Source: CAJXVY01 sp031580995 (GTDB taxonomy: Bacteria; Actinomycetota; Actinomycetes; Actinomycetales; Microbacteriaceae). Taken from it: a DNA stretch of 64,000 nt. The DNA lies in contig JAVLCC010000002.1 of assembly GCA_031580995.1 (NCBI GenBank), positions 62,001 to 126,000 of the forward strand. Direction: 5' to 3'. Positions 18,833 to 27,000 of the stretch are shown here, in pieces (within the stretch, counting starts at the first letter, position 1; each line of letters opens with the position of its first letter). Under the pieces are notes generated by a model that was not told the DNA's origin, ran no database searches, and saw only the letters and a list, made by a program, of their open reading frames with translations. The position numbers and the translations under genes are program-made.

Positions 18833-20125
18833 GTGCAACTGAGTAAAACTAGAAATAGAACGGTCAGTGTGATAGCAGCTGTTTTCGCAGCGCTAATGAT
18901 TTTGCTAGCACTACCAATGTCAGCTTCAGCAGATGAGGTCGGCACCGAATTTGATGACAAAATCTTTGGAAACGTGAAACTCGATGGTGAGTCACTCGGC
19001 GGGGTGGAAATCACTGTTCAAGGAAATGGCTATGAGGCCACCACCGTCACTGGTGAAGATGGACGTTGGTCAATCGGTGTTCCAGAACGTGGTGAATACG
19101 AGGTCATTCTCAACGAGAACACACTTCCTGAGGGCATTGCCGTTGTGGAAGATGGTGGACCAATCAAACAGGTGGAGTTTGGTCTTACCGGAACAATTGT
19201 CACCAACTATTTCATTGGTGAGGGAGAAAGAACCGCCATTGGACTGTGGCCACAGTTTTTCACTCGATTGGTTTATGGAATTAACTTTGGTTTGATGCTG
19301 GGTCTGGCCAGTGTGGGTCTTTCCCTGGTCTTCGGAACCACCAAGCTTTCAAACTTTGCGCACGCCGAGATGGTTACCTTCGGTGCTGTTTTTGCTTTGT
19401 TCCTTGCCAGTTTTGACATCAACCCGTTTCTGGGAATCATCCTTGCGGTGATTGCCAGCGGTGCGGCCGGATTAGCCCAAGACGTTGTTATTTGGAGACC
19501 TTTGAGGCGCAAAGGTCTCGGTATTGTGCAGTTGATGATTGTCTCCATCGGTCTTGCCCTTACTCTTCGCTACACCTATCAATTCTTCATTGGAGGAAGC
19601 ACTCAACAGCTTCCAAGCCTGGGTGGGGAATCATTCAAGTTATTCGGATCACTGACTCTCTCCACAACAGACATCGCCTCGATGGCAATTTCAATCATTG
19701 TGCTGACGACATTTGCCTTGTGGCTATCGCTCACTAAAACCGGTAAGGCAACCAGGGCGATTAGCGACAACGTCGATTTGGCTGCAGCCAGCGGTATTGA
19801 TGTCGATCGAGTGATTCGCTATGTGTGGATTGCTGCTAGTGCTCTTGCTGGACTGGGAGGAATCCTCTGGGCTTATTTCCGACCTGGAATTAAGTGGGAC
19901 ATGGGAGAAAAGATTCTGCTGTTGATTTTCGCAGCGGTTGTTTTGGGAGGCTTGGGAACAGCCTTCGGAGCACTAATTGGAGCACTAATCGTTGGAATCA
20001 TGGTTGAGACCTCAACAATGATTTTGGCTCCTGATATCAAATACGTGGGAGCACTGATTGTCTTAATTGGTGTGTTACTAGTCAAGCCGACGGGTTTGTT
20101 GGGTTCGAAAGAACGAATAGGTTAG
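18833..20125 (+). CDS. livH: Branched-chain amino acid type ABC permease (LivH) with N-terminal beta-sandwich domain
   Basis: Integral membrane permease of the LivH family carrying an extra N-terminus. I start it at GTG 18833 (AGGAG upstream), giving 430 residues and a clear signal peptide with a basic start, a hydrophobic core and an ASA-DE cleavage site near residue 34. Residues about 40-120 contain GNVKLDGESLGGVEITV and TGEDGRWSIGVPERGEYEVIL, typical of a carboxypeptidase-regulatory or transthyretin-like fold, which should lie outside the membrane. Residues 140-430 are the LivH core with about eight helices. A start at 18776 is possible but has no better site. First gene of livHMGF. Confidence 0.88.
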   Translation: MQLSKTRNRTVSVIAAVFAALMILLALPMSASADEVGTEFDDKIFGNVKLDGESLGGVEITVQGNGYEATTVTGEDGRWSIGVPERGEYEVILNENTLPEGIAVVEDGGPIKQVEFGLTGTIVTNYFIGEGERTAIGLWPQFFTRLVYGINFGLMLGLASVGLSLVFGTTKLSNFAHAEMVTFGAVFALFLASFDINPFLGIILAVIASGAAGLAQDVVIWRPLRRKGLGIVQLMIVSIGLALTLRYTYQFFIGGSTQQLPSLGGESFKLFGSLTLSTTDIASMAISIIVLTTFALWLSLTKTGKATRAISDNVDLAAASGIDVDRVIRYVWIAASALAGLGGILWAYFRPGIKWDMGEKILLLIFAAVVLGGLGTAFGALIGALIVGIMVETSTMILAPDIKYVGALIVLIGVLLVKPTGLLGSKERIG

Positions 20126-20135
20126 GCAGGCTGAA

Positions 20136-21119
20136 ATGGACTGGATACAGATACTTTCAAACACAGTTGAGTCAATACTCAGCCCGGTTACTTTCGCATT
20201 CATCCTGGCAAGCCTCGGTCTTGCCATGCACTTCGGATTTGCAGGGCTTTTGAACTTTGGTATTGCAGGCTTCATGGCAATTGGTGCCTATGGCTACGCC
20301 ATCAGCATTTTGCGTTTTGATTTTCCGTGGTGGGCAGGAATCCTTGTAAGCATCGCCGCAGCAATTGGGTTTGCGATTTTGCTTGGTGCGCCAACTCTGA
20401 GGCTTCGAGGGGATTACCTGGCGATTGTGACCATTGCCGCAGCGGAAATCGCAAGATTACTGTTTTTGACAAATACCTTCGATGAATTCACGGGGAGTGC
20501 AAGTGGTCTATTTGGTTACCACGAGAGCTTCCGTGGAGCAAATCCGATACCTGTGGGAACCTATGGATTTGGTCCCTTTGAATATTCAGAAACTGACTGG
20601 TGGGTGAGAATCTTTGGTTTTGCAGTTTTGGCTGCAGTGATCTGGCTTTTATGGGCTCTAACAAAGAGCCCCTGGGGTCGAGTCATCAAGGGAATCCGTG
20701 AAGACGAAGATGCCGTTAGAGCACTTGGTAAAAACGTTTATGCATACAAGATGCAGGCCTTGATTATTGGTGGAGTTTTCGGAGCCCTGGGTGGAGTTGT
20801 TTACGCACTTCCAAGTGCTATCAACCCAACGGTTTATGTAACCTCGCTAACGTTCTTTATCTGGACAGCACTGCTACTTGGTGGAGCTGCGACGGTGTTC
20901 GGACCGGTTTTGGGATCCATCATCTTCTGGGTGCTACAGGCGTTTTTGACAAACGTTCTGCCAGCACTTACTCAGGATGGGGCAATCCTCGAGGGTCTAA
21001 CAAGTCAGCAGGGTTCAACCCTTAGGTTCATCCTGGTGGGAATTGGACTGATGTTGATTGTGATCTATAGACCGCAAGGTATTAGAGGAGACAAGAGGGA
21101 GTTGACCTTTGTCAAATAG
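20136..21119 (+). CDS. livM: Branched-chain amino acid type ABC permease (LivM)
   Basis: Second permease of the transporter, 327 residues with about eight to ten transmembrane segments. It has the LivM family features GFAGLLNFGIAGFMAIGAYG near the N-terminus and the cytoplasmic coupling-loop region SPWGRVIKGIREDEDAVRALGKN, which contacts the ATPases. It starts eleven bases after livH and overlaps livG. Pairs with LivH to form the membrane channel. Confidence 0.93.
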   Translation: MDWIQILSNTVESILSPVTFAFILASLGLAMHFGFAGLLNFGIAGFMAIGAYGYAISILRFDFPWWAGILVSIAAAIGFAILLGAPTLRLRGDYLAIVTIAAAEIARLLFLTNTFDEFTGSASGLFGYHESFRGANPIPVGTYGFGPFEYSETDWWVRIFGFAVLAAVIWLLWALTKSPWGRVIKGIREDEDAVRALGKNVYAYKMQALIIGGVFGALGGVVYALPSAINPTVYVTSLTFFIWTALLLGGAATVFGPVLGSIIFWVLQAFLTNVLPALTQDGAILEGLTSQQGSTLRFILVGIGLMLIVIYRPQGIRGDKRELTFVK

Positions 21120-21999
21120 CGAGCCAGTAAAGGCAACAGGAATGCATGTGGGCGAGGCAGTACCCGGTGTTGCCAAGATAGACCCAATTTTGAAAGCCGA
21201 TAATGTCACAAGAAAATTCGGTGGTCTTACTGCAGTTGATGTTGACCACGTGGAAATCCCAAGAGGTGCCATAACGGCATTGATTGGCCCAAATGGTGCA
21301 GGCAAGACAACTTTTTTCAACCTTTTGACGGGTTTTGACAGCCCTGACTCAGGTGAAATGGAATTCAATGGCAAAAGCGTTAAGGGGATGCGCAGTCACC
21401 AAATTGCCAAATTAGGCCAGGTTAGAACCTTTCAGCTAACTAAAGCACTCAGTTTGCTAACGGTTTTGGAAAACATGAAGCTTGGTGCCAAAGACCAGGC
21501 AGGAGAAGGGATTCTCCGCTCTTTGGTTCCAAGTATTTGGAAAAAGCAAGAAGCTGAGATTGAAGAGCGCGCTGTTGAGCTTCTGAAAAGATTCAAACTG
21601 TTTGAGAAAAAAGATGACTTCGCAGCCAGCCTTTCAGGTGGTCAAAGAAAACTTTTGGAGATGGCCAGGGCATTGATGACTGAGCCGACTCTTGTGATGC
21701 TGGATGAGCCAATGGCTGGTGTAAATCCCGCCCTCACAGAAAGCCTTTTGGGCCACGTGCTGGATCTCAAAAAAGAAGGTATGACCGTATTGTTTGTGGA
21801 ACACGACATGCACATGGTTCGGCACATCGCTGACTGGGTGGTTGTGATGGCTGAGGGACGGATTGTTGCAGAGGGTCCACCTGAATCAGTCATGAAAGAA
21901 CAAGCAGTGATTGACGCCTATCTTGGAAGCCACCAGGAAACTGACTTGGGTGTTGTCACTGGTCGAATCGATGTCATTGACGATGGAGAAAAAGCGTGA
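21109..21999 (+). CDS. livG: ABC transporter ATP-binding protein (LivG)
   Basis: Cytoplasmic ATPase, 296 residues: Walker A GPNGAGKTT, signature LSGGQRKLLEMARAL, Walker B LVMLDEPMAGV and switch His in FVEHDMHMV. The sequence after the signature matches the LivG branch rather than LivF. The first 25 residues and the last 20 extend beyond the usual LivG. TTG start with GGGAG upstream, overlapping livM by eleven bases. Confidence 0.93.
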   Translation: MSNSEPVKATGMHVGEAVPGVAKIDPILKADNVTRKFGGLTAVDVDHVEIPRGAITALIGPNGAGKTTFFNLLTGFDSPDSGEMEFNGKSVKGMRSHQIAKLGQVRTFQLTKALSLLTVLENMKLGAKDQAGEGILRSLVPSIWKKQEAEIEERAVELLKRFKLFEKKDDFAASLSGGQRKLLEMARALMTEPTLVMLDEPMAGVNPALTESLLGHVLDLKKEGMTVLFVEHDMHMVRHIADWVVVMAEGRIVAEGPPESVMKEQAVIDAYLGSHQETDLGVVTGRIDVIDDGEKA

Positions 22000-22715
22000 G
22001 CCCGGTAGTTGAAATTAAAGACCTCTACGCGGGATACCTTCCCGGCGTAAACATCCTCAATGGTGCAAACCTTTATGCAAACAAAGGTGAGCTAATTGGA
22101 ATCATTGGCCCTAATGGTGCCGGCAAATCAACACTGTTGAAATCAATCTTTGGATTAGTGAATGTCCGTGATGGCTCAATTGAGCTAAACGGCGAAGACA
22201 TAACCGGCTTGAAAGCAAACAAACTGGTTGCCCAGGGTGTTGGCTATGTACCTCAGAACAATAACGTCTTCCCATCTCTAACCATTGAAGAGAATCTGCA
22301 AATGGGCCTATACCAAGACCCGTCAAAGTTTGACGAGCGCCTAGAGTTTGTTGTTGACATCTTCGCTGAACTGGGAAAAAGACTAAAGCAAAAAGCTGGG
22401 TCTCTATCCGGTGGTGAGCGCCAAATGGTGGCCATGGGAAGAGCTTTGATGATGGATCCCCAGGTAATGCTCCTAGACGAGCCCAGTGCCGGCCTGAGCC
22501 CTGTGAAGCAGGATGAGGCGTTTATTCGTGTGTCGGATATCAATAAAAAAGGTGTCACCACCATCATGGTCGAGCAAAACGCCCGCAGATGCCTGCAGAT
22601 CTCGGACAGAGGTTATGTTTTGGACCAGGGTGTCGATGCAGTTACAGGTTCGGGTAGAGAACTGATGGATGACCCAAAGGTTGTTGAGCTGTATCTCGGT
22701 AACCTAGGAGCCTAA
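21996..22715 (+). CDS. livF: ABC transporter ATP-binding protein (LivF)
   Basis: Second ATPase of the transporter, 239 residues, with Walker A GPNGAGKST, signature LSGGERQMVAMGRAL and Walker B VMLLDEPSAGLSP; the phrase YVPQNNNVFPSLTIEENL is typical of LivF. GTG start overlapping livG by four bases (GTGA). Last gene of the plus-strand operon, followed by a strong terminator. Confidence 0.94.
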   Translation: MSPVVEIKDLYAGYLPGVNILNGANLYANKGELIGIIGPNGAGKSTLLKSIFGLVNVRDGSIELNGEDITGLKANKLVAQGVGYVPQNNNVFPSLTIEENLQMGLYQDPSKFDERLEFVVDIFAELGKRLKQKAGSLSGGERQMVAMGRALMMDPQVMLLDEPSAGLSPVKQDEAFIRVSDINKKGVTTIMVEQNARRCLQISDRGYVLDQGVDAVTGSGRELMDDPKVVELYLGNLGA

Positions 22716-22727
22716 AAAACTTAAATA

Positions 22728-22759
22728 AATAATCCCCGGGGCGAACCCCGGGGATTATT
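22728..22759. terminator. Bidirectional terminator between livF and livK
   Basis: A perfect 14-bp stem built around CCCCGGGG with a four-base loop (CGAA on plus, TTCG on minus) and A/T-rich arms that give a T-run in both directions. It lies between the convergent ends of livF and the receptor gene and should stop transcription from both sides. Confidence 0.9.
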
Positions 22760-22773
22760 TTCTGACTAACTAA

Positions 22774-24060
22774 TTAGCCAAGTGGTGAGTAGGTGTTATC
22801 TGCACCGTACTGGTAGACAACAACAGCACCCTCAGTTGGGTCACCGTTCTCGTCAAAGGTAACTGGGCTTGACACACCGTCGTAGTCGGCTACGCCGCCA
22901 CCGTTGATGATGTCAGCACACTCAGCAAAGCTGGTGCACTTCTCGCCATTACCTGAACCGCCGGAGACTTCCTGCAACTTGTCAGCAATGTCGCGTGACT
23001 CGGTTGAGCCAGCTGCCAATGATGCTAGAGCCAACAACACAGTTGAGTCATAGGACTCAGGGCCGTAGGCAAATACGCCAGCTAGGTCATCGTTTCCAAG
23101 ACCAACCCAGAACTCGTTCATGCGCTCTGTGAATGCAACTACCTCATCTGGGTTAGCGCCAGGCAATGTACCCTTGGCACCCTCGAGTAGACCTGCTTCG
23201 AAGTCCTCTGAATAGTTTGAAAGGTTTCCATCAACCATGTAGAAGTTTGAAGCGTCATACTGTGCTGCTAGGTCAGGAGCAATGGTCTTGATCTCATCAA
23301 ATGTGATCAGAACGATTGCGTCTGGGTCAACAGCCAATACCTCGTTGATTTGTGAGGTGAAGTTGGTGTCACCGGTGTTGTAGGTAGGTGCTGCCAATAC
23401 CTCTCCACCAGATGCCTCGAATACCTCCTGTACGCGGTCACGTAGACCAGTACCATATGGGTCGTTAAGAACGATCATGGCGATCTTCTCGTGACCATCT
23501 GCTGAGATCTGGTTCGCTAGAACCTCACCCTGCAACACATCTGAAGGTGCTGTACGGAAGTACAAATCGTCATCGTCATAGGTGGTGAATGCAGGAGATG
23601 TGTTAGCTGGAGAGAAGTGAATAACTCCAGCACCAGTTACCTGGTCAATAAACTGCAATGAAACACCTGATGATGCAGCACCAATGATGGCCTTGACATC
23701 CTCGTTCAATAGACGAGGAATCTCGGTCTCATAAGCCTTGTTATCGGTATCACCTGAGTCACCAAAGACAACCTCAACCTCAATGCCTGCGTCTGCAGAG
23801 TTGATGTCATCCTGTGCTAGGTAAACACCTGCTTCCTCGGGTGGCCCCAAGAATGCTAGGTTTCCAGTGATTGGAAGTGCGGTACCGAGTTTCAGTTGAA
23901 GAGTTTCATCCCCTGAATCAGCGGAATCAGTTGATGTATCTGATCCTGCGTCAGTGCTTGTGTCCTCTTCTTCGGTAGCAGCACAACCGGTCAAGACCAA
24001 AGCCGCAGCAGCAGTGATTGCTGATGCCTTTAGTAGACCTGAACGTGAAAGTGCGTTCAT
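22774..24060 (-). CDS. livK: Substrate-binding lipoprotein of the Liv transporter
   Basis: Extracellular receptor, 428 residues. Signal peptide ends in lipobox LTGC with Cys 26 as the lipidation site, followed by an acidic Asp/Ser/Thr-rich linker (about 28-52) and a type I periplasmic-binding fold beginning KLGTALPITGNLAFLGPP. This belongs to the branched-chain amino acid receptor family; the true ligand could be other amino acids, amides or urea. It is encoded convergently to livHMGF on its own transcript, allowing receptor excess over the membrane complex. AAAGGAG precedes the ATG. Confidence 0.9.
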   Translation of the reverse strand: MNALSRSGLLKASAITAAAALVLTGCAATEEEDTSTDAGSDTSTDSADSGDETLQLKLGTALPITGNLAFLGPPEEAGVYLAQDDINSADAGIEVEVVFGDSGDTDNKAYETEIPRLLNEDVKAIIGAASSGVSLQFIDQVTGAGVIHFSPANTSPAFTTYDDDDLYFRTAPSDVLQGEVLANQISADGHEKIAMIVLNDPYGTGLRDRVQEVFEASGGEVLAAPTYNTGDTNFTSQINEVLAVDPDAIVLITFDEIKTIAPDLAAQYDASNFYMVDGNLSNYSEDFEAGLLEGAKGTLPGANPDEVVAFTERMNEFWVGLGNDDLAGVFAYGPESYDSTVLLALASLAAGSTESRDIADKLQEVSGGSGNGEKCTSFAECADIINGGGVADYDGVSSPVTFDENGDPTEGAVVVYQYGADNTYSPLG

Positions 24061-24086
24061 TAGTTAGCTCCTTTGTTTTGCTAGAA

Positions 24087-24110
24087 CGGCTCTGGCACAC
24101 GCCAAAGCCG
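24087..24110 (-). promoter_or_regulatory. Leader hairpin of the livK mRNA
   Basis: Read on the minus strand, CGGCTTTGGC-GTGT-GCCAGAGCCG forms a ten-pair stem (one G-U) with a four-base loop between the promoter region and the ribosome-binding site. Just upstream are TATAAA (24112-24117) with TTGCAT 15 bases before it, and TATTCT (24119-24124); either would place the transcript start at or near the 5' foot of the hairpin. A 5'-terminal stem of this sort can stabilise mRNA; an operator role is also possible. The rest of 24061-24302 shows a short CCC-TCA-GGG stem near 24275 after rarD, at most a weak terminator. Confidence 0.45.
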
Positions 24111-24302
24111 ATTTATAAAGAATAGTAAGTTAATGCAATCTTTACACGGAGTAAAATTCGGTAAAAGCGTGAAAAGTTCCCAAAAAAGCCACTAATTACA
24201 TAACATTTCAATAAATCTAGACGGATTACCGAATAATTCTTCTTTTTTGAAACGAATTACGCAGAAAATGACCCCTGAGGGACCCCATGTAACAATCAGG
24301 TT

Positions 24303-25211
24303 TCAAGTTGTTATTGAAACTCGCATGCGATTGTCTCTGTAGGCGTCAAAAGTAAGCACCACCAGCCCAATCCAAACCAAGATAAATCCTGCCCAGCGAA
24401 CCGGACCCATCTGTTCTCCGAAATAAAACAGTCCGAGCAAGAACTGAATCACGGGAGTCAAATACTGAATAAACCCAATTGATGACAAACGAATCTTGCT
24501 CGCTGCCGCACCAAACAGGATCAGGGGCACAGCAGTCATAAAACCAAAGGCGATTAGTGCCGATGTTCCCATCACTCCAACCACTCCAAACTGAATTTGC
24601 ACAAAGCTTCCAACAATAAAAAGCTGGATGATTGCAAAGGGCAATAAAAAGCCACTCTCGATTGTGAAACTGTGGATAGCTCTCACCTTCGAGCCCATCT
24701 TGTTTTTTGCAAGGCTGTACATTCCAAAGCTTCCCGCCAAAACAAAGGCAATCCAAGGAAGTCTTCCAAAATCAAATGTGACAACTATCACCGCCACAAA
24801 ACCAATACCTAAAGCTACCCACTGCAGCGGTCTTAGTTTCTCTCTGAGAACCAACACCCCAAGCAAAACCGTAAATAGCGGGTTTATGAAATAACCAAGG
24901 CTTGTCTCTAGCACGTTGCCAGTTGCAACACCAAAGACGTAGGTCTGCCAGTTTGCATAAATAAAAACAGCCGCCAAAAACACCCAGATGAGGCTCTTGG
25001 GTTTTTTCACCAGAGCAATAATCGGTGTCCAACTTCGAGTTATCGTGACAATCAGGGCGGCTAAAACAAAACCGAAAACTACACGCCAGACAACAACTTC
25101 AAATGGGGATGCAAATGATGCGGCATCAATAAATAGCGGGAAAGATCCCCAAATCAAATAGGCACCAACAGCGAGGATGACTCCAACCGCTGGATCTGAA
25201 AATCTGCTCAC
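24303..25211 (-). CDS. rarD: RarD-type EamA family transporter
   Basis: 302-residue ten-helix drug/metabolite transporter. The N-terminal VILAVGAYLIWGSFPLFIDAA, LREKLRPLQWVALGIGFVAV at the middle and GEQMGPVRWAGFILVWIGL near the end match RarD. Despite its name (chloramphenicol sensitivity), the substrate is unknown. GTG start at 25211. Located between livK and groES with terminators on the upstream side, so it is probably monocistronic. Confidence 0.88.
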   Translation of the reverse strand: MSRFSDPAVGVILAVGAYLIWGSFPLFIDAASFASPFEVVVWRVVFGFVLAALIVTITRSWTPIIALVKKPKSLIWVFLAAVFIYANWQTYVFGVATGNVLETSLGYFINPLFTVLLGVLVLREKLRPLQWVALGIGFVAVIVVTFDFGRLPWIAFVLAGSFGMYSLAKNKMGSKVRAIHSFTIESGFLLPFAIIQLFIVGSFVQIQFGVVGVMGTSALIAFGFMTAVPLILFGAAASKIRLSSIGFIQYLTPVIQFLLGLFYFGEQMGPVRWAGFILVWIGLVVLTFDAYRDNRMRVSITT

Positions 25212-25230
25212 TGGGCAATATTAGGGCAAT

Positions 25231-25267
25231 AAAAAACCCCAGAGAACATAAATGATCTCCGGGGTTT
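25231..25267 (-). terminator. Intrinsic terminator of groES
   Basis: On the minus strand AACCCCGGAGAT pairs with a downstream CTCTGGGGTT arm, followed by TTTTTTATT. It lies twelve bases past the groES stop and would end the transcript before rarD, making groES monocistronic. Confidence 0.88.
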
Positions 25268-25278
25268 GGAATTTAGAT

Positions 25279-25572
25279 TTAGCCAACGATGGCTAGCACG
25301 TCGCGCGCACTAAGAACCAGGAATTCTTCTCCGCCATATTTCAGCTCTGTGCCTCCATACTTAGAGAAAATAACCTTGTCTCCAACGTTTACATCAACCG
25401 GGATACGGTCGCCTGCGTCGTTGAAACGACCTGGGCCAACTGCTACGACTTCGGCCTCCTGGGGCTTTTCTTTGGCAGTATCAGGGATAACCAATCCAGA
25501 TGCGGTTACCTGCTCTGCCTCTAGTGGACGTACCACAATGCGATCTTCTAGTGGTTTGATTGAAACCGACAC
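25279..25572 (-). CDS. groES: Co-chaperonin GroES
   Basis: 97-residue Hsp10 forming the heptameric lid of GroEL. It contains the mobile loop region (about 18-32), LEDRIVVRPLEAEQVTASG, and EVVAVGPGRFNDAG. GTG start with GAGG upstream. No groEL follows; the gene has its own terminator. HrcA operators in its promoter indicate heat-shock control. Confidence 0.97.
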   Translation of the reverse strand: MSVSIKPLEDRIVVRPLEAEQVTASGLVIPDTAKEKPQEAEVVAVGPGRFNDAGDRIPVDVNVGDKVIFSKYGGTELKYGGEEFLVLSARDVLAIVG

Positions 25573-25602
25573 TTTGACCTCTTCTTATGCTCAAATACTT
25601 GT

Positions 25603-25629
25603 TTAGCAAACTCGGGTATCGAGTGCTAA
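25603..25629. promoter_or_regulatory. CIRCE operator, promoter-proximal copy
   Basis: TTAGCAAAC-N9-GAGTGCTAA read on plus; the right half-site is perfect and the left has two changes from TTAGCACTC. It lies just downstream of the groES -10 box, over the expected transcript start, where bound HrcA would block polymerase. It is exactly 45 bases from the second copy. Confidence 0.85.
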
Positions 25630-25633
25630 TAAA

Positions 25634-25662
25634 ACTTTAGAGAAGTTTTAGCACTCAGTCAA
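25634..25662 (-). promoter_or_regulatory. Housekeeping-type promoter of groES
   Basis: On the minus strand -35 TTGACT (25657-25662) and -10 TAAAGT (25634-25639) are 17 bases apart. The -35 hexamer lies within the spacer of the upstream CIRCE element, so repression by HrcA is expected. Confidence 0.8.
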
Positions 25663-25674
25663 GGCGAGTGCCAG
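25648..25674. promoter_or_regulatory. CIRCE operator, promoter-distal copy
   Basis: TTAGCACTC-N9-GAGTGCCAG read on plus; left half perfect, right half 7 of 9. The -35 of groES is inside the spacer. It also lies 26 bases before the divergent methyltransferase start, so HrcA could influence that gene too. Confidence 0.92.
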
Positions 25675-25699
25675 GTGTTGCTGTTGATAGTTTTATCTA

Positions 25700-26884
25700 A
25701 TGGACAACCAAACCGCTGAACTTATCCTGAGCAAACAGGCTTTGGAATTGCTGGCAAATATCTCAGCGGAAGAGCTGGAAGATGAATTTGAGCTGAGTAA
25801 AAAACTCAGAAAGAGCTCACCTCCAGAACTTGTGAGTGCCTGCATCACACAGGCCAAATTCAGACAGCGTGCCGAAAAGAAATTTGGTCCCTTCGCCTCC
25901 AGGATGCTTTTCAGTAGAGATGGCTTAGAACAAGCCAGCAGGCTATCTGTCTCAGCGCAGAGAGCAAATAGGTTTATTCAGGCTGGGGTTGAATCTGTTG
26001 TCGATCTTGGTTGTGGCATAGGTGGAGATTCAATGGCCATGGCGGGACTTGGAATCAATGTCACGGCGGTCGAGAGAGATGAGGTCAGCTCAGCATTGGC
26101 TCAGTTCAATACCGGTGGTTTGGGTGTTGAGGTAATCAACGCAGATGCAGAGACAATTGACCTGAAAAAATTCGATGCTGTTTTTGCAGATCCTGCCAGA
26201 AGGCGAATCGGCTCAGGTGAGCAAAGGAACAGACTCTCCCCCTTTGAATACACCCCACCTCTTGATTGGTTACTAAACACAGTGGCAAAACAAAAACCAA
26301 CCGCTATCAAACTAAGCCCTGCTGATGACTACATGGAAATAGATGGGGATTTTGATTTTGAGTGGGTATCAGTTGCGGGTGAATTGGTAGAGATGAGTGT
26401 TTACTCAGGATCTCTTAGAGGTGAGAACATTCGCCAGGCTAGGTTGCTAACCAAAGCAGGCAATCATGTTTTTGGTTCGAAGACTCTGCAATCACCGATT
26501 CCTGAGGTGAGCAAAGTGGAAAGATACATCCACGAGCCAGACTCTGCATTGATACGGTCTGGGCTGATGGGGGAATTTGCAATTGAGAAAAACCTCAAAC
26601 TGATTGATAAAAAAATTGCCTATCTAACTTCAGCTGAATTGATAACCAGCCCCTGGCTAAAAACCTATGAGATTGAACAGCAGTTTCCATTGGACATCAA
26701 AATACTCAGCAAAGAATTAGCAAAACGAGACATTGGAATATTAGAAATCAAAAAGCGCGGGGTTGATATAACTCCGGAGGAATTGCGAAAGAAACTGAAG
26801 TTAAAGGGAAAGGGTGCCGCCAGCTTGATTGTTACCAAGCGGGACGACACCCGAATAGCACTTTTAGGGAAACCTATCCACTAG
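25700..26884 (+). CDS. Class I SAM-dependent methyltransferase with THUMP-like C-terminus
   Basis: 394 residues. A Rossmann methyltransferase domain with motif I VVDLGCGIGGDS (about 100-111), an acidic post-I position in TAVERDE, and DPARRR in the active-site region, a motif of this family in place of NPPY. C-terminal residues about 320-390 (RDIGILEIKKRGVDITPEELRK) match the THUMP-like domain, suggesting an RNA substrate that is unknown. No ribosome-binding site precedes the ATG, and TAGTTT lies 9-14 bases upstream, so the transcript may be leaderless. Faces away from groES; often found near tsaD in actinobacteria. Confidence 0.85.
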   Translation: MDNQTAELILSKQALELLANISAEELEDEFELSKKLRKSSPPELVSACITQAKFRQRAEKKFGPFASRMLFSRDGLEQASRLSVSAQRANRFIQAGVESVVDLGCGIGGDSMAMAGLGINVTAVERDEVSSALAQFNTGGLGVEVINADAETIDLKKFDAVFADPARRRIGSGEQRNRLSPFEYTPPLDWLLNTVAKQKPTAIKLSPADDYMEIDGDFDFEWVSVAGELVEMSVYSGSLRGENIRQARLLTKAGNHVFGSKTLQSPIPEVSKVERYIHEPDSALIRSGLMGEFAIEKNLKLIDKKIAYLTSAELITSPWLKTYEIEQQFPLDIKILSKELAKRDIGILEIKKRGVDITPEELRKKLKLKGKGAASLIVTKRDDTRIALLGKPIH

Positions 26885-26901
26885 ATGGCTCTCCTAGTGG
26901 A
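26877..26901 (+). terminator. Candidate hairpin over the methyltransferase stop codon
   Basis: TCCACTAG pairs perfectly with CTAGTGGA across a nine-base loop, straddling the stop codon at 26882-26884. No T-run follows, so Rho-independent termination is doubtful. The rest of 26902-27000, between convergent genes, shows nothing I recognise. Confidence 0.35.
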
Positions 26902-27000
26902 GCGGAAATGGCGACATAGGCTGGAGTCCACAGTCACCACTCAGTGCTAATAAAGGTCAATCAAGAGAAAAATAAATTCATTCCCTCATTTATAACGAAT

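Noticed and set aside
26940..26962. CIRCE-like half-site near 26945 (CAGTGCTAA)
   Set aside because: No partner half-site at nine-base spacing and it lies between convergent gene ends.
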